Positions 1 through 8,682 of a stretch of 15,190 nt of DNA are shown here, one piece after another. The stretch spans positions 1-15,190 of the forward strand of contig JADKHC010000014.1 of NCBI GenBank assembly GCA_016721945.1, given 5' to 3'. The stretch's first letter is position 1; each line of letters starts with the position of its first letter. The DNA comes from Verrucomicrobiota bacterium (GTDB lineage Bacteria > Verrucomicrobiota > Verrucomicrobiia > Opitutales > Opitutaceae). The position numbers and the translations under genes are program-made. The notes beneath the pieces are model-generated. The model did not search any database and was not told the DNA's origin. It saw only the letters and a list, made by a program, of their open reading frames with translations.

Positions 1-1132
1 AAATCAAGCTCAAGAAACGCGGGGACCGCCGCCGCTCCCATCGTGGTGCAGGCGGCCATGGTTCAGGCGAGGCTCCTGTTCAGCTCTTCACTGCTGAAAA
101 TCGCGACGGCGCCCTTGGCGTTAACATGACCGGAAGCTATATCCCCGTCACGGGCTCCGGCTTTCCGACATCCACTGGTCTGCGATCCATCTCGACACGG
201 AGACCGATCATCACGTAGTGGTGGCCGGCAACGAATTTTTCGAAGCGGCGTGGGCGTCGATTTCAGCAAGCAAACACCAGCGCGCTCTGTCCAATTACAT
301 TCGCGGCACGCCGATGGTGGTCGACCCCGTTTGATTACGAACACGGCGTGAGGCGCCGGGCGCGGCATCAAACTCAAGGCGATTTTCGGAAATAGCCTCC
401 CGCGGCACTAGTCAATTGCCGGGCCCGGTGCAAAACTTCGGAGGTTGGGATGGTGGCGCCATCAGGTACGCTTCGGTTACGAGGTAGTGTCGGTTGGAAT
501 CAGACCAGCAGCGGGCGATTCTGGATTTATCACAACTTCCTGGATGGGCGGTGGTTTCTTCTGCAAACCAACATGGCCGCATTACAAGAGGCCTGTTCTT
601 GGCATCTTTGTTAATCAACATTCTGGCGTCTTTTCTGTTCCACATCTTTGTGAACATGGAAAACGGTGTTGCGATCAAAAATACTTACGAAGCACGCGTA
701 TGGATCGTTACAAGGATCAGGGCCTTTACTGCCTTCTCTTTCTGGAATCCAGACAGTTATGTTACCGGTGGCAATGGTTTCGTTGTTCGCAATAACATCG
801 CTTTTGTCTTACAAAGCCACGTAAGGCGGGGATCTCGCCTGCGCTGGCACTGACCTGGTTCACGACCACAACCTGAACTTAATTTCCCTCGCCGGAGGGA
901 ATCTGGGTTGGCTTGAGTCAGCATCTCTGGACGCTTGCGGGCTCCGGAACAAGTCGCTGCCCCGGGATTTGTCGATAGCGACTTGAAAGACTATCGGTTA
1001 AACGCCTGAAAAGCGTCGGGTTAGAAGAGGCTATCCGACCAGCTACCGCCGATCTGTAACAACGCATCACGGCCAACACCGCACAGTCTCGGTGCGTATA
1101 GCGCTTCGGTAAATATCGTCAGACAAGTATAG
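1..1132 (+). pseudogene. Unit A: C-terminal part of a class II beta-helix protein, left-truncated and frame-broken
   Basis: This is the right-hand part of a beta-helix protein like unit C; its start lies left of the window. No frame stays open, but pieces in successive frames align in order with C. Near 180-245, HWSAIHLDTETDHHVVVAGN matches C around VILAGNEIVDVGIGIY. SNYIRGTPMVV near 290 matches SNYIHDLHMI. NFGGWDGGAI near 435 matches FEVDGGAFETWG. AFTAFSFW followed by VRNNIAF near 720-810 matches AVFTFLGS and MRDNIICC. LVHDHNL near 855 matches FVHDHNV. The end SLGAYSAS runs to TAG at 1130-1132 and corresponds to the IGAYQYR ending of C. The product was probably an extracellular repeat protein, but no active residue can be named. 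Many indels are needed to join the pieces, so it is either a decayed gene or badly read sequence. The identification rests on the ordered matches and is fairly secure. Confidence 0.62.
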
Positions 1133-1180
1133 ACGATAGCTGGCGGTTCGTTAACAACACAGGATTTGAGGCTAAATAAG
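1133..1180 (+). other. A-B intergenic spacer
   Basis: This 48-base spacer lies between the inferred stop of A and the tentative start of B. It has no convincing promoter, no terminator hairpin and no purine-rich ribosome binding site. The GGCTAAATAAG before ATG 1181 is at best a weak A-rich leader. Confidence 0.4.
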
Positions 1181-3845
1181 ATGCGAACCCGGTCAACGCG
1201 CGCTTCGGCCCGTAACACGCTATCTCAGCGAGAATTTCTAACATCCCTCGTCTTCCGGCCTCTCGATTGCCCTGCTCTGCGGCCTCACCGCCTGCGGCGG
1301 TGGTGGCAATAGATCCGGGCAAACTTCGAGTCCGCCACCAACCACCGACCACTCCAACGCCGCCGGTTCGTGTTTACGGCGCAGGATTCACTGTTAGCCC
1401 ACCGGCAACGACAACAATCCCGGCACGTCAGCCTCACCGTTCAAAACGTTGGAAAAGGCGCGCGATACCGTACGTACTACCATCGCCAAAGGCGTGCCTT
1501 CCGGCGGCATCGCCGTCTGGTTGCGCGGCGGTATCTGCGCACTGCAACGTTGGAACTGGGTGCGGCAGATTCGGGTTCCGACGCATCCGCTCCGTGGGTG
1601 GCTTAGCTATCCGGAGAAGACTGCATCATCGGCGGAAAAAAGCTGGATGCTTCAGCTTCCGCAACCGTCACGAGCGCATCGCCTGTTTGGAACCGCCTTG
1701 ATGATTCGGCGCAGGGTAAACTCGTCCAGATCGACCTGAAACCCATCCTCGGCATCACCGCTAACTCGGCGGCGGCGGATAAACTGGCGGCCTACGGACA
1801 GCAGAAGCCTAGCGATGTCACTTGGCTCGATACCAAATTGGACGCTGCGCTGGAATTGTTTGTCGACCGGCAGCCGATGCACCTCGGACGCTGGCCGGAT
1901 GTCGACGCCAACGATCCTGCTCAAGGGATCAACGACAATGCGGTGGACGTGTATGGCGCATCTGTCCCCGGCGTAGCTGGGCACTTCACGAAAGCGGTGT
2001 GGTCGATGGCGTTTCGCTTTTCAAGCGCGACGGGCTTGTTGATTACAGCTTCACCGATGCAAATGGCACCGTCGTCGCCGAGCAACTCCAATACTACCTT
2101 CGTCGATACACTTGGGACCACTTGGGAACTCACCTCGTGGCATGGTTCTTAACCACCAGTCAATCGGGTTACCCTGATGACAAAGCTCCGAAAATGCGGC
2201 CTTGGTGGTTCATTTACCGCAACGACGGCTTGTTGGAAATCTTGCGCCGTACTCACCGGCGGGCGCGAGCGACACGTTGTATTTGGATGATCCCGCCGGT
2301 ATCCAAAATGGCTTTGCGCACATCGCGGCCGCCCACCGCGGATGAAAGAAACGCGCTTACCTACTATGGCGACCGTCCTGACCGCTGGAGTCAGGCCAAG
2401 GATCCCTGGACTCATGGTTATTTTCAATGGTTATACTACGACCAGCACCGGGCCGGGACCATCGACGCGGCGAGCAAGACCATCACCTTGGCAAGGCCCC
2501 GGCTTCGGCATCAAGGCCTTGCAGCCTTGGTACGCCTACAACCTGCTGGAAGAAATCACCCGGCCTGGTGGTGGTATCTCGACCGAGAAAGCGGAACTCT
2601 ACCTCTGGCCGCCCTCGGGATTCAGCGGCACTTCCGACGTGATGATCTCGCTGCTGGAAACGCCTCTGTTCACCTTGAACAAGGCTTCGAACATCGTCCT
2701 CGCAGACTTCACTGCAGAGGGCACTCGCAAGAACCTGATTTCCATTTCCGGGGCAACGGCAACCTGCTGTCCCATCTAATTCTGCGGAAATACCGGTGGC
2801 GCTGGCGTGGATATCGGTGCCGGATCCGATACCTCGGGCACGAACCATCTTGTCAGCCATTGCACCATCCAGAATACAGGACTAAAAGGTGTCTATATGA
2901 GGGCGGCGACCGACTTTCCCCTAACCAAGAGTAATCTCCGCGTCGAGGACTGTGAAATCTCAAACTTTGGCCGTGTGGGTTTCTGCTACCAACCCGCCGT
3001 GCAGATCTACGGATGCGGACAGATCGTGCGCAACAACCTCTTCCGCGATTCCCATCACTCTGCCATACTCTGGGACGGTAACGATCACCTCATGGAGCTC
3101 AACGAAATCCACCGCGTGTGTCAGACCAGTGGCGACGTCGGCGCCATCTATTCCAGCAACGATTGGGGCGCGCGCGGAAATATCATACGCCACAACTATA
3201 TTCACGACGTCTATTCTGTATTGGGTCGTTGGGTACACGGCATCTATCTCGACGACTGCCTGAGCGGCGTGACTGTGCAGGTAACATCGTCACGGACCTG
3301 GTGGGCAACGCCATCATGGCGGGCGGTGGTCGCGATCACCTCATGACCAATAATATCTTCGTGCGCTGCGGGGCGTGGACTCTACGGCGACGCACGCGGC
3401 GTTTCATGGAACAAGCCAACATCGCCAAACAAGGGCGATTGGAGCCCACTGCTCAAAAAGTTGATCCCGCTGGGTTATCAGCAAGAACCGTGGAAATCAC
3501 GTTTCCCTCTCTGTGCGGCCATCCCCAACGACTGGGCTAAGGTGCTCAGCGACGGCCACTGGCTGCGCCCCGAAGGTTGCGTATTCTCGCGCAACCTCGG
3601 TTGGAAAAACGACCGTTGGACCGAAGGCGAAGTCGAGTCCGAGGTTAAGGATGCCAACGGCAAGGTGATCCAAACCATCCGGGCACTCGAGCGGTACGCT
3701 GAGGTTGCCGACAACGTGGCCGATCAGGATCCGCTCTTCGTGGACGAAGCCGCTGGCAACCTGAACCTCAAGCCAAATTCCCCTGCCTTAGCTATCCCCC
3801 GGCTTCACCGCCATTCCCTTCGATCAAATTGGTATCCGCGAATAA
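1181..3845 (+). pseudogene. Unit B: class I beta-helix lipoprotein with multiple frame breaks
   Basis: This is a full-length homologue of D and F, about 885 codons if the frames are joined, with at least twelve breaks. The start at ATG 1181 is tentative: it gives a basic N-region and needs a break near 1250 to reach IALLCGLTAC (Cys codon 1293-1295, lipobox). A Pro/Thr linker follows, then the cap (GNDNNPGT, LEKARDTVR, WLRGGI), ELFVDRQPMHLGRWPDVDA near 1850, the B/D/F-specific insertion (LQYYLRRYTWDHLG near 2090), YAYNLLEEITRPG near 2530, and beta-helix rungs from about 2700. The best-preserved segment, about 2800-3275, carries VEDCEISNFGR, GNDHLMELNEIHRVC, GAIYSSNDWGARG, IRHNYIHDVY and HGIYLDD. 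YQQEPWKSRFP is near 3477. The end PGFTAIPFDQIGIRE reaches TAA 3843-3845 after one last shift. The predicted role is an outer-membrane-anchored beta-helix protein, possibly acting on polysaccharide; activity is unproven. Gaps are 48 bases to A and 17 bases to C. Confidence 0.75.
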
Positions 3846-3862
3846 ACTACAGAAATCATTTT

Positions 3863-6033
3863 ATGACGATCCTCTCGCCAAAGCTAATACCGCAAATATC
3901 AGCCCTGCGCTACTTTCTCTCCGCAGTGCTGCTCTGCTGCCTCACCGCCTGTGGCGGCAGGTGGAAGCGGCGGTACAAACCAGCCGGCAAATCCGCCCCC
4001 ACCCACATCTGCTCCGACCATCGTCTCTTCTCCGCTTCACCGGCAAAGATCGACGCCGGCAACTCCGCCACGCTTGCCTGGTCGGTTTCGGGCTCCACCG
4101 CCCTGTCCATCGATCAGGGTGTCGGCAGCGTCAGCGGTTCCAGCGCGATCGTTTCTCCCACTGCCACCACACGCTTTACCCTGAGCGCGTCCAATGCCAT
4201 CGGCACGGTCACCGCCATAACCACCGTCGCGGTCAACCATCCGCCCGCGCTCGCCGCCCTGCCCGACGTCACCGTGGTCGCCGGCACCGCGGTCTCTTTC
4301 TCCCTTTCCGCTTCCGATCCTGACGGCGACGCACTTTCCTTCACCGCCAGCGGCCTGCCGGATGGAGCCAGCCTATCTGCCTCTACGGGCGCATTTTCCT
4401 GGACGCCCACCGCCACGCAAACTGGCACGGTCACCGTCGTGTTCTCAGCGAGTGACGGCAGTCTCACTGCCTCCCGGTCAGTCATATTTTCAACTACCTT
4501 GGCTGTCCTCTATCCGGTGAATCCCGCCCTGCGCGTCGGTGTGCCCAGCTCTCGCCAGACACCTTTGCTCACCAACGTGACCGAAGGCATGGCCACAACC
4601 TTTTCCTTGAGCCAAGGCTCTCTACCTCCGGGCATGATTCTCAACTCCGACGGTTCCTATTCGGGCACGCCGACCCAAGCCGGCACCTTCGACTTCACGC
4701 TCCAGGCTTCCAACGACGCTCGCCAGGCCACCGACGCCATCCACGTGTCCGTCGTGCCTGCCGACTATAAACAAGCCCTTTCAGGAGATCCTGGCGTGGC
4801 GAAATACCGCCCCGCAGCCAACGCCTCTGCCTATTACGTCGACGCCAATAACGGGCTTGATACCGGCAACGACGGCTTGTCCCCGGCGAAGGCGTGGAAA
4901 ACCATCGCCAAACTCAACGCGGCCACCCTCAAGCTCGGCGATGTCGTCCGCCTGGCGAGAGGTTCGGCTTGGAGCGAAACGCTCCGTATCGAACCAATTG
5001 AAAGCGGGACGCTCGCAACCCCCATCGTCTTCGAGGCCTACGGCACGGGCGATGCCCCCACCATCACGTGCGCGGCCGATCTGCCCGCCGTCTACATCCG
5101 GGGTGCCTGTATCACCATGCTCGATTTGCGCCTGCGCAGTGCGAAGATTGGTTTCCAACTCGGCACCGAATCCCAAAACGTGATACTTGCGGGAAATGAA
5201 ATCGTCGATGTCGGCATCGGCATCTACGCCGAGGGAAATGGCCACGGTTTTTTCTCCAACTACATCCATGATCTCCATATGATCCGGAACACGCCGGCCC
5301 CGGGCGACGATTATGGAGCCGAAGGCATCGTAATGACCGGCTCGGATATGGAGGCCGCCTGGAACCGCTTGGTGAATTGCATCGCACCCAGTTATGACTT
5401 CGAAGTCGACGGCGGCGCATTCGAAACCTGGGGCTCCGGTACTCTCAAGCACATCTTCATCCACCACAATCTGGCCGACAATGTCGACGGCTTCATGGAG
5501 CTCACCAACAATATCGACGATCTCGTTATCTCTCATAATCTCATCATCAATTCCGTGGGCGGCCTGGGCTTCCACATGGATGACATCCCTGGAAAAATTA
5601 TACCTATACACGGGTTCGGTTTGAGAACAACATCGTGTATCGAAACACCAAAGTTTTGAAGGCAGCAGTGTTCACTTTTCTCGGTAGTAAGTATGGGGAG
5701 CAGCTCACGGGCAGCGACATGATCATGCGCGACAACATTATCTGCTGCAACCGACGCCTCACCTACAATCCCGAGGCGCTGGGAAGCCGTTTCGTTCACG
5801 ATCACAATGTCTATTATTTCACCAATGGCGGTTACATGGGCTCCACCGTGCTCGACCCCACGGAAAAGATCGCCGATCCGCAGTTTATCGACCCATCGAA
5901 GACAAACTTCCGTCAGCAGCCCGGAGGCCCGGCCACCACCGGTGCCGACGAGATCCTCTACAACTACGACCTCGACGGCGTCGCCATCATTCAAAACCAG
6001 CCGGTATCGATCGGCGCCTATCAATACCGGTGA
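3863..6033 (+). CDS. Unit C: class II lipoprotein with three Ig-like modules and a beta-helix (three frame breaks)
   Basis: The ATG at 3863 is chosen because MTILSP matches MPILSP of D and MPILSL of F and puts the lipobox Cys (LLCCLTAC) at residue 30, as in both. A Gly/Pro linker (GGSGGTNQPANPPPP) lies in another frame between two breaks near 3955 and 4030. An Ig-like domain follows at about residues 57-123 (FSASPAKIDAGNSATLAWSV), then two putative-Ig He_PIG-type domains at about 125-210 (GLPDGASLSASTGAFSWTPT) and 233-303 (GSLPPGMILNSDGSYSGTPT). The beta-helix begins near residue 320 with AYYVDANNGLDTGNDGLSP and has many N-x-I rungs. A third break falls in an A5 run at 5593-5597; restoring A6 gives GKNYTYTRVRFENNIVYRN and an open frame to TGA 6031-6033, ending VSIGAYQYR. 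The likely role is a surface lipoprotein with a carbohydrate-binding or carbohydrate-cleaving beta-helix held away from the membrane by Ig modules. Most of it (about 4030-5600) reads as one clean frame. Confidence 0.82.
5593..5597 (+). other. Frame break in an A5 run near the end of unit C
   Basis: Upstream the frame reads HMDDIPG. Downstream the homologous frame reads KNYTYTRVRFENNIVYRN. Adding one A here (A6) joins them perfectly. As read, the first frame stops at 5657-5659 and the last 130 or so residues would be lost. Confidence 0.85.
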
Positions 6034-6114
6034 GTCCCTCCCGCCTCGCGCACCAAGTCGCTAAGCTCCGGTTCCCAGAGCAGTCAGTTTCTCCACACCC
6101 AAAGCCAAAGCGCC
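6034..6114 (+). other. C-D intergenic spacer, longest gap in the array
   Basis: These 81 bases are the only spacer in the window long enough for a promoter or processing site. It is C-rich and then A-rich just before ATG 6115. No -10/-35 pair, terminator or Shine-Dalgarno motif stands out. It is most likely a spacer within one transcript. Confidence 0.4.
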
Positions 6115-8682
6115 ATGCCGATCCTCTCACCAAGCCTAATTTTACGATCACCCACAGTTCGCAGCCTAATCGCCGCCACGCTTCTCTGTGGCCTCTGTGC
6201 CTGCGGCGGTGGCGGCAGTAATTCCGGCCAGGCACCGGTGCCAACGCCGACAACTCCACCAACCATACCGACAACTCCAGTTCCGCCCACGCCACCGACT
6301 CCGCCCACTCCGCCTACAACGCCAGTTCGTGCCTATGGTGCGGAGTTCACCGTCAGCCCCACCGGCAACGACAGCAATCCCGGCACGCCGGACAAGCCGT
6401 TTCAAAGTCTCGAAAAAGCCAAGGCAACCGTCCGGGCGCGCATCGCCGCTGGCATGCCCGCCGGTGGCATCGTCGTCTGGTTGCGTGGCGGTATCTACGA
6501 ACGCACTACATCGCTCGACCTAGGTGCGTCTGACTCCGGCACGAGCGCCGAGAATTCCGTCGACTGGCGTGGCTACCCGGGAGAAGAAGTGCGACTCGTC
6601 GGTGGCCGCCGCTTGCCGGCAAGTGCGTTTTCCACCGTAACCAGCGCCTCGCCCATATCGGGTCGCCTCGATGCAGCAGCGCGTGGTCAGGTTCGGCAGA
6701 TCGACCTTAAATCACAGGGCGTGTCGGATTTCGGCACGCTGGCCGTTCACGGCTGGGGAACTGATGCGCCTTCTGTGCCCGAGGTGTTTGTGGATGCGCA
6801 GCCGATGTGGGTGGCGTGTTGGCCCGATGTCGATGCGCACTTCATGCCCGAACAAGATATTACCGGCAACCAGCTCACGCTTTATGGAACGACAACCCCG
6901 GCCGTGACCGGCACGTACACGAAATATGCGGAGCATGACGGCGTCTCCGCCTTCAAGCGCGATGGATTGGTCGATGGACAACAGTATTATCTGCGACGTC
7001 TCTCTTACGACAATGGCAAGGGCGGGATGGGTATCATCTGGTTCCTCACACAATCCTCCAAGTCGGAATGGGACAACACAACCACCCCAAAGTGGCGCTG
7101 CTGGCAGTCGAAACCGACAAGCTTCATTCCCGTGGGTGGGACCGGTGCGGTCGGCACGCCCAGCGCACTCGATCCAGCGCGAATCAATCGTGGTTACGCG
7201 CGCACTGCCGACCCCATCACCACCACCAGCTTTTCTTACGCAGGTGATCGCCCCGCGTGATGGACTCAAGCGACGGATGCCTGGCTCGACGGCTTCTGGG
7301 CCAATAGCTGGGCAGAATTTCATCTCCCCGTTGCGGCCATCGATACAGGCGCACGACGCATCGACCTGGGTGCACCACCGACGAAATTCGGAATTCTGCC
7401 GCACCAGCCTTGGAAGGCTTATAATTTATTGGAGGAAATTACCCAGCCCGGCGAATGGTACCTGGATCGAGCTAACGGCATACTTTACCTCTGGCCACCG
7501 GTTGGCTTTAGCGGCAGCTCCGAGGTGATCGTTTCGGTGGCATCCAGTATTCTTTCCGTTTCCAGTGCGAAGCACATCCGCTTCCTGGAACTCACACTCG
7601 AAGCGGCCCGGAAAACATTATTCATGTCATGGAAGTCGGTGGGCATCGAGTTGCGCAACCTCGTTCTCCGCAACACCGGTTCGGCTGGCGCGAGTATCCA
7701 CGGAACGGATTCACTCGTGAGTCGCTGCGACGTCCACGGCACTGGCCGGGTGGGAATCGTGCTATCAGGCGGTGATCGCAGCACGCTCACCCTGGGCAAT
7801 AACCGCGTCGAGGACTGCGAAATCCACGACGTCGGCCGCACGCAGATCAGCGGCGCGGCCGGCCTCGAAATCGCCGACTGCGGCAACATTGTTCGGCACA
7901 ACCTCATTCACCATGCGCCGCGCAATGCCATTACCTACCGTGGCAACGAACATGCTATCGAGTTCAACGAACTACACAGCGTCTGCCTAGGCAGCAGTGA
8001 TTCCGGCGCGATCTATGCGCCCGGCGATTGGGGCGCACGAGGAGTGAAGATTCGCTTCAACTACATCCACGATATCCGCAACGACCTGGGCAGCTCCGAT
8101 GTCCACGGCATCTACCTCGACGAGACCAACGCCGGCGCGCTCGTTGAGAGTAATCTCCTCTACGGCGTGGCAGGTTACGCCTTCAAGATCAACGGTGGTC
8201 GGGATAATCTGGTTCGGCACAACGTCGTCGCGTACAGTGGCGGTGTGCTTTTTGCCTCGGACTGGGGGCTGCGCCAGCTCAACACCCCGAGCATGACCTC
8301 GTCGCTCCAGACGCGCCTCCAGAATCTCATCAATCTTGGTTACCAGCAGGAACCCTGGCTCACGCGTTATCCGGAATGCGCTGCGATTCCGAGGCTCTGG
8401 TCGGAAGTGAGTGCCAGCGGTGGACGCTGGGTGGCGCCCGAGGGCAACGAGCTCGTCGGCAATTTCTCCTTCGCGAATAAACAATGGTACTCGTACGACT
8501 CCTTCATGGGCCCCGACCCGGTCACGGAGTATTTCCGAAGTGTCGGAGAAAACATCCAGGCAACCGCCTCCCCGTTCATCGATGAAACCGGCGGCGATCT
8601 GCGGCTAAAAATCAACTCCCAGGTTTTCACTATTCCCGGTTTCAAGGACATCCCCTTCGACGAAATCGGCATCAGGCCATGA
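6115..8682 (+). CDS. Unit D: class I beta-helix lipoprotein, interrupted by one in-frame TGA
   Basis: One frame runs from ATG 6115 to TGA 8680-8682 (855 codons), broken only by TGA at 7258-7260 (codon 382). The start MPILSP matches C and F, and the lipobox LLCGLCAC puts the acylated Cys at residue 30. A Pro/Thr linker lies at residues 41-70. The N-terminal cap starts near residue 75 (GAEFTVSPTGNDSNPGTPDK), with VVWLRGGIYE near 120. The segment shared with B and F runs to about residue 382, and NLLEEITQPGEWYLD is near 437. Helix rungs run from about 470 to 760 and include NNRVEDCEIHDVGR (about 563), GAIYAPGDWGARG (about 630) and HGIYLDE (about 664). YQQEPWLTRYPECAA is near 743 and the end is PGFKDIPFDEIGIRP. 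The fold suits an extracellular polysaccharide-active protein, and the cap-helix layout recalls GH141-type proteins from memory; neither activity nor substrate is shown. It lies 81 bases after C, and its stop overlaps the start of E (ATGA). Confidence 0.85.
6235..6324 (+). repeat. Pro/Thr linker repeat of unit D
   Basis: Degenerate CCN/ACN codon repeats encode a 30-residue Pro/Thr/Val segment containing PPTPPTPPTPPTTP. It sits between the lipobox glycines and the cap domain and would act as a stiff extended spacer lifting the domain off the membrane. The repeats are imperfect at DNA level, so they are not a classic slippage tract. Confidence 0.8.
7258..7260 (+). other. In-frame TGA stop splitting unit D
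   Basis: The frame reads DRPA-stop-WTQATDAWLDG. F has DRPLRWQQASDAWVEG and B has DRPDRWSQAKDPW, so an arginine is expected at this codon. CGA to TGA is a single C-to-T transition. Both flanks are in the same frame with no indel, so this is a nonsense change and not a frameshift. C, D, F and G all end in TGA here, which argues against TGA being a sense codon in this genome. Confidence 0.9.
8641..8682 (+). repeat. 42-base perfect repeat, copy 1 (3' end of D)
   Basis: This copy is identical, base for base, to 13381-13422 at the 3' end of F. It encodes FKDIPFDEIGIRP plus the TGA stop. Identity stops at the base on either side, while neighbouring coding sequence of D and F differs at many synonymous sites. 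Confidence 0.95.

Noticed and set aside
1822..2934. 370-codon plus-strand frame taken as one protein
   Set aside because: Only parts match the family (about 1990-2235 and 2335-2500). The rest, such as the Arg- and His-rich stretches, is out-of-frame translation of unit B, so it is not a separate gene.
5593..5597. Programmed ribosomal frameshift at the A5 run of C
   Set aside because: A slippery run is possible, but similar breaks occur at many unrelated short runs throughout the window, and no downstream stimulatory structure was recognised.
4781..5611. 276-codon open frame on the minus strand
   Set aside because: It lies antisense to the well-supported beta-helix of unit C. It is rich in V, D, I and H, as expected from the complement of N-x-I rungs, and has no recognisable domain. 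Similar minus-strand frames (6712-7404, 9182-9730, 9860-10474, 11926-12423) are shadows for the same reason.
6034..6114. Internal promoter or terminator between C and D
   Set aside because: No sigma-70-like pair, stem-loop plus T-run or operator-like inverted repeat could be picked out by eye.
7258..7260. TGA as a recoded sense codon or selenocysteine
   Set aside because: Paralogues have Arg here, not Cys or Trp, and C, D, F and G use TGA as their true stop. No stem-loop was evident after it.
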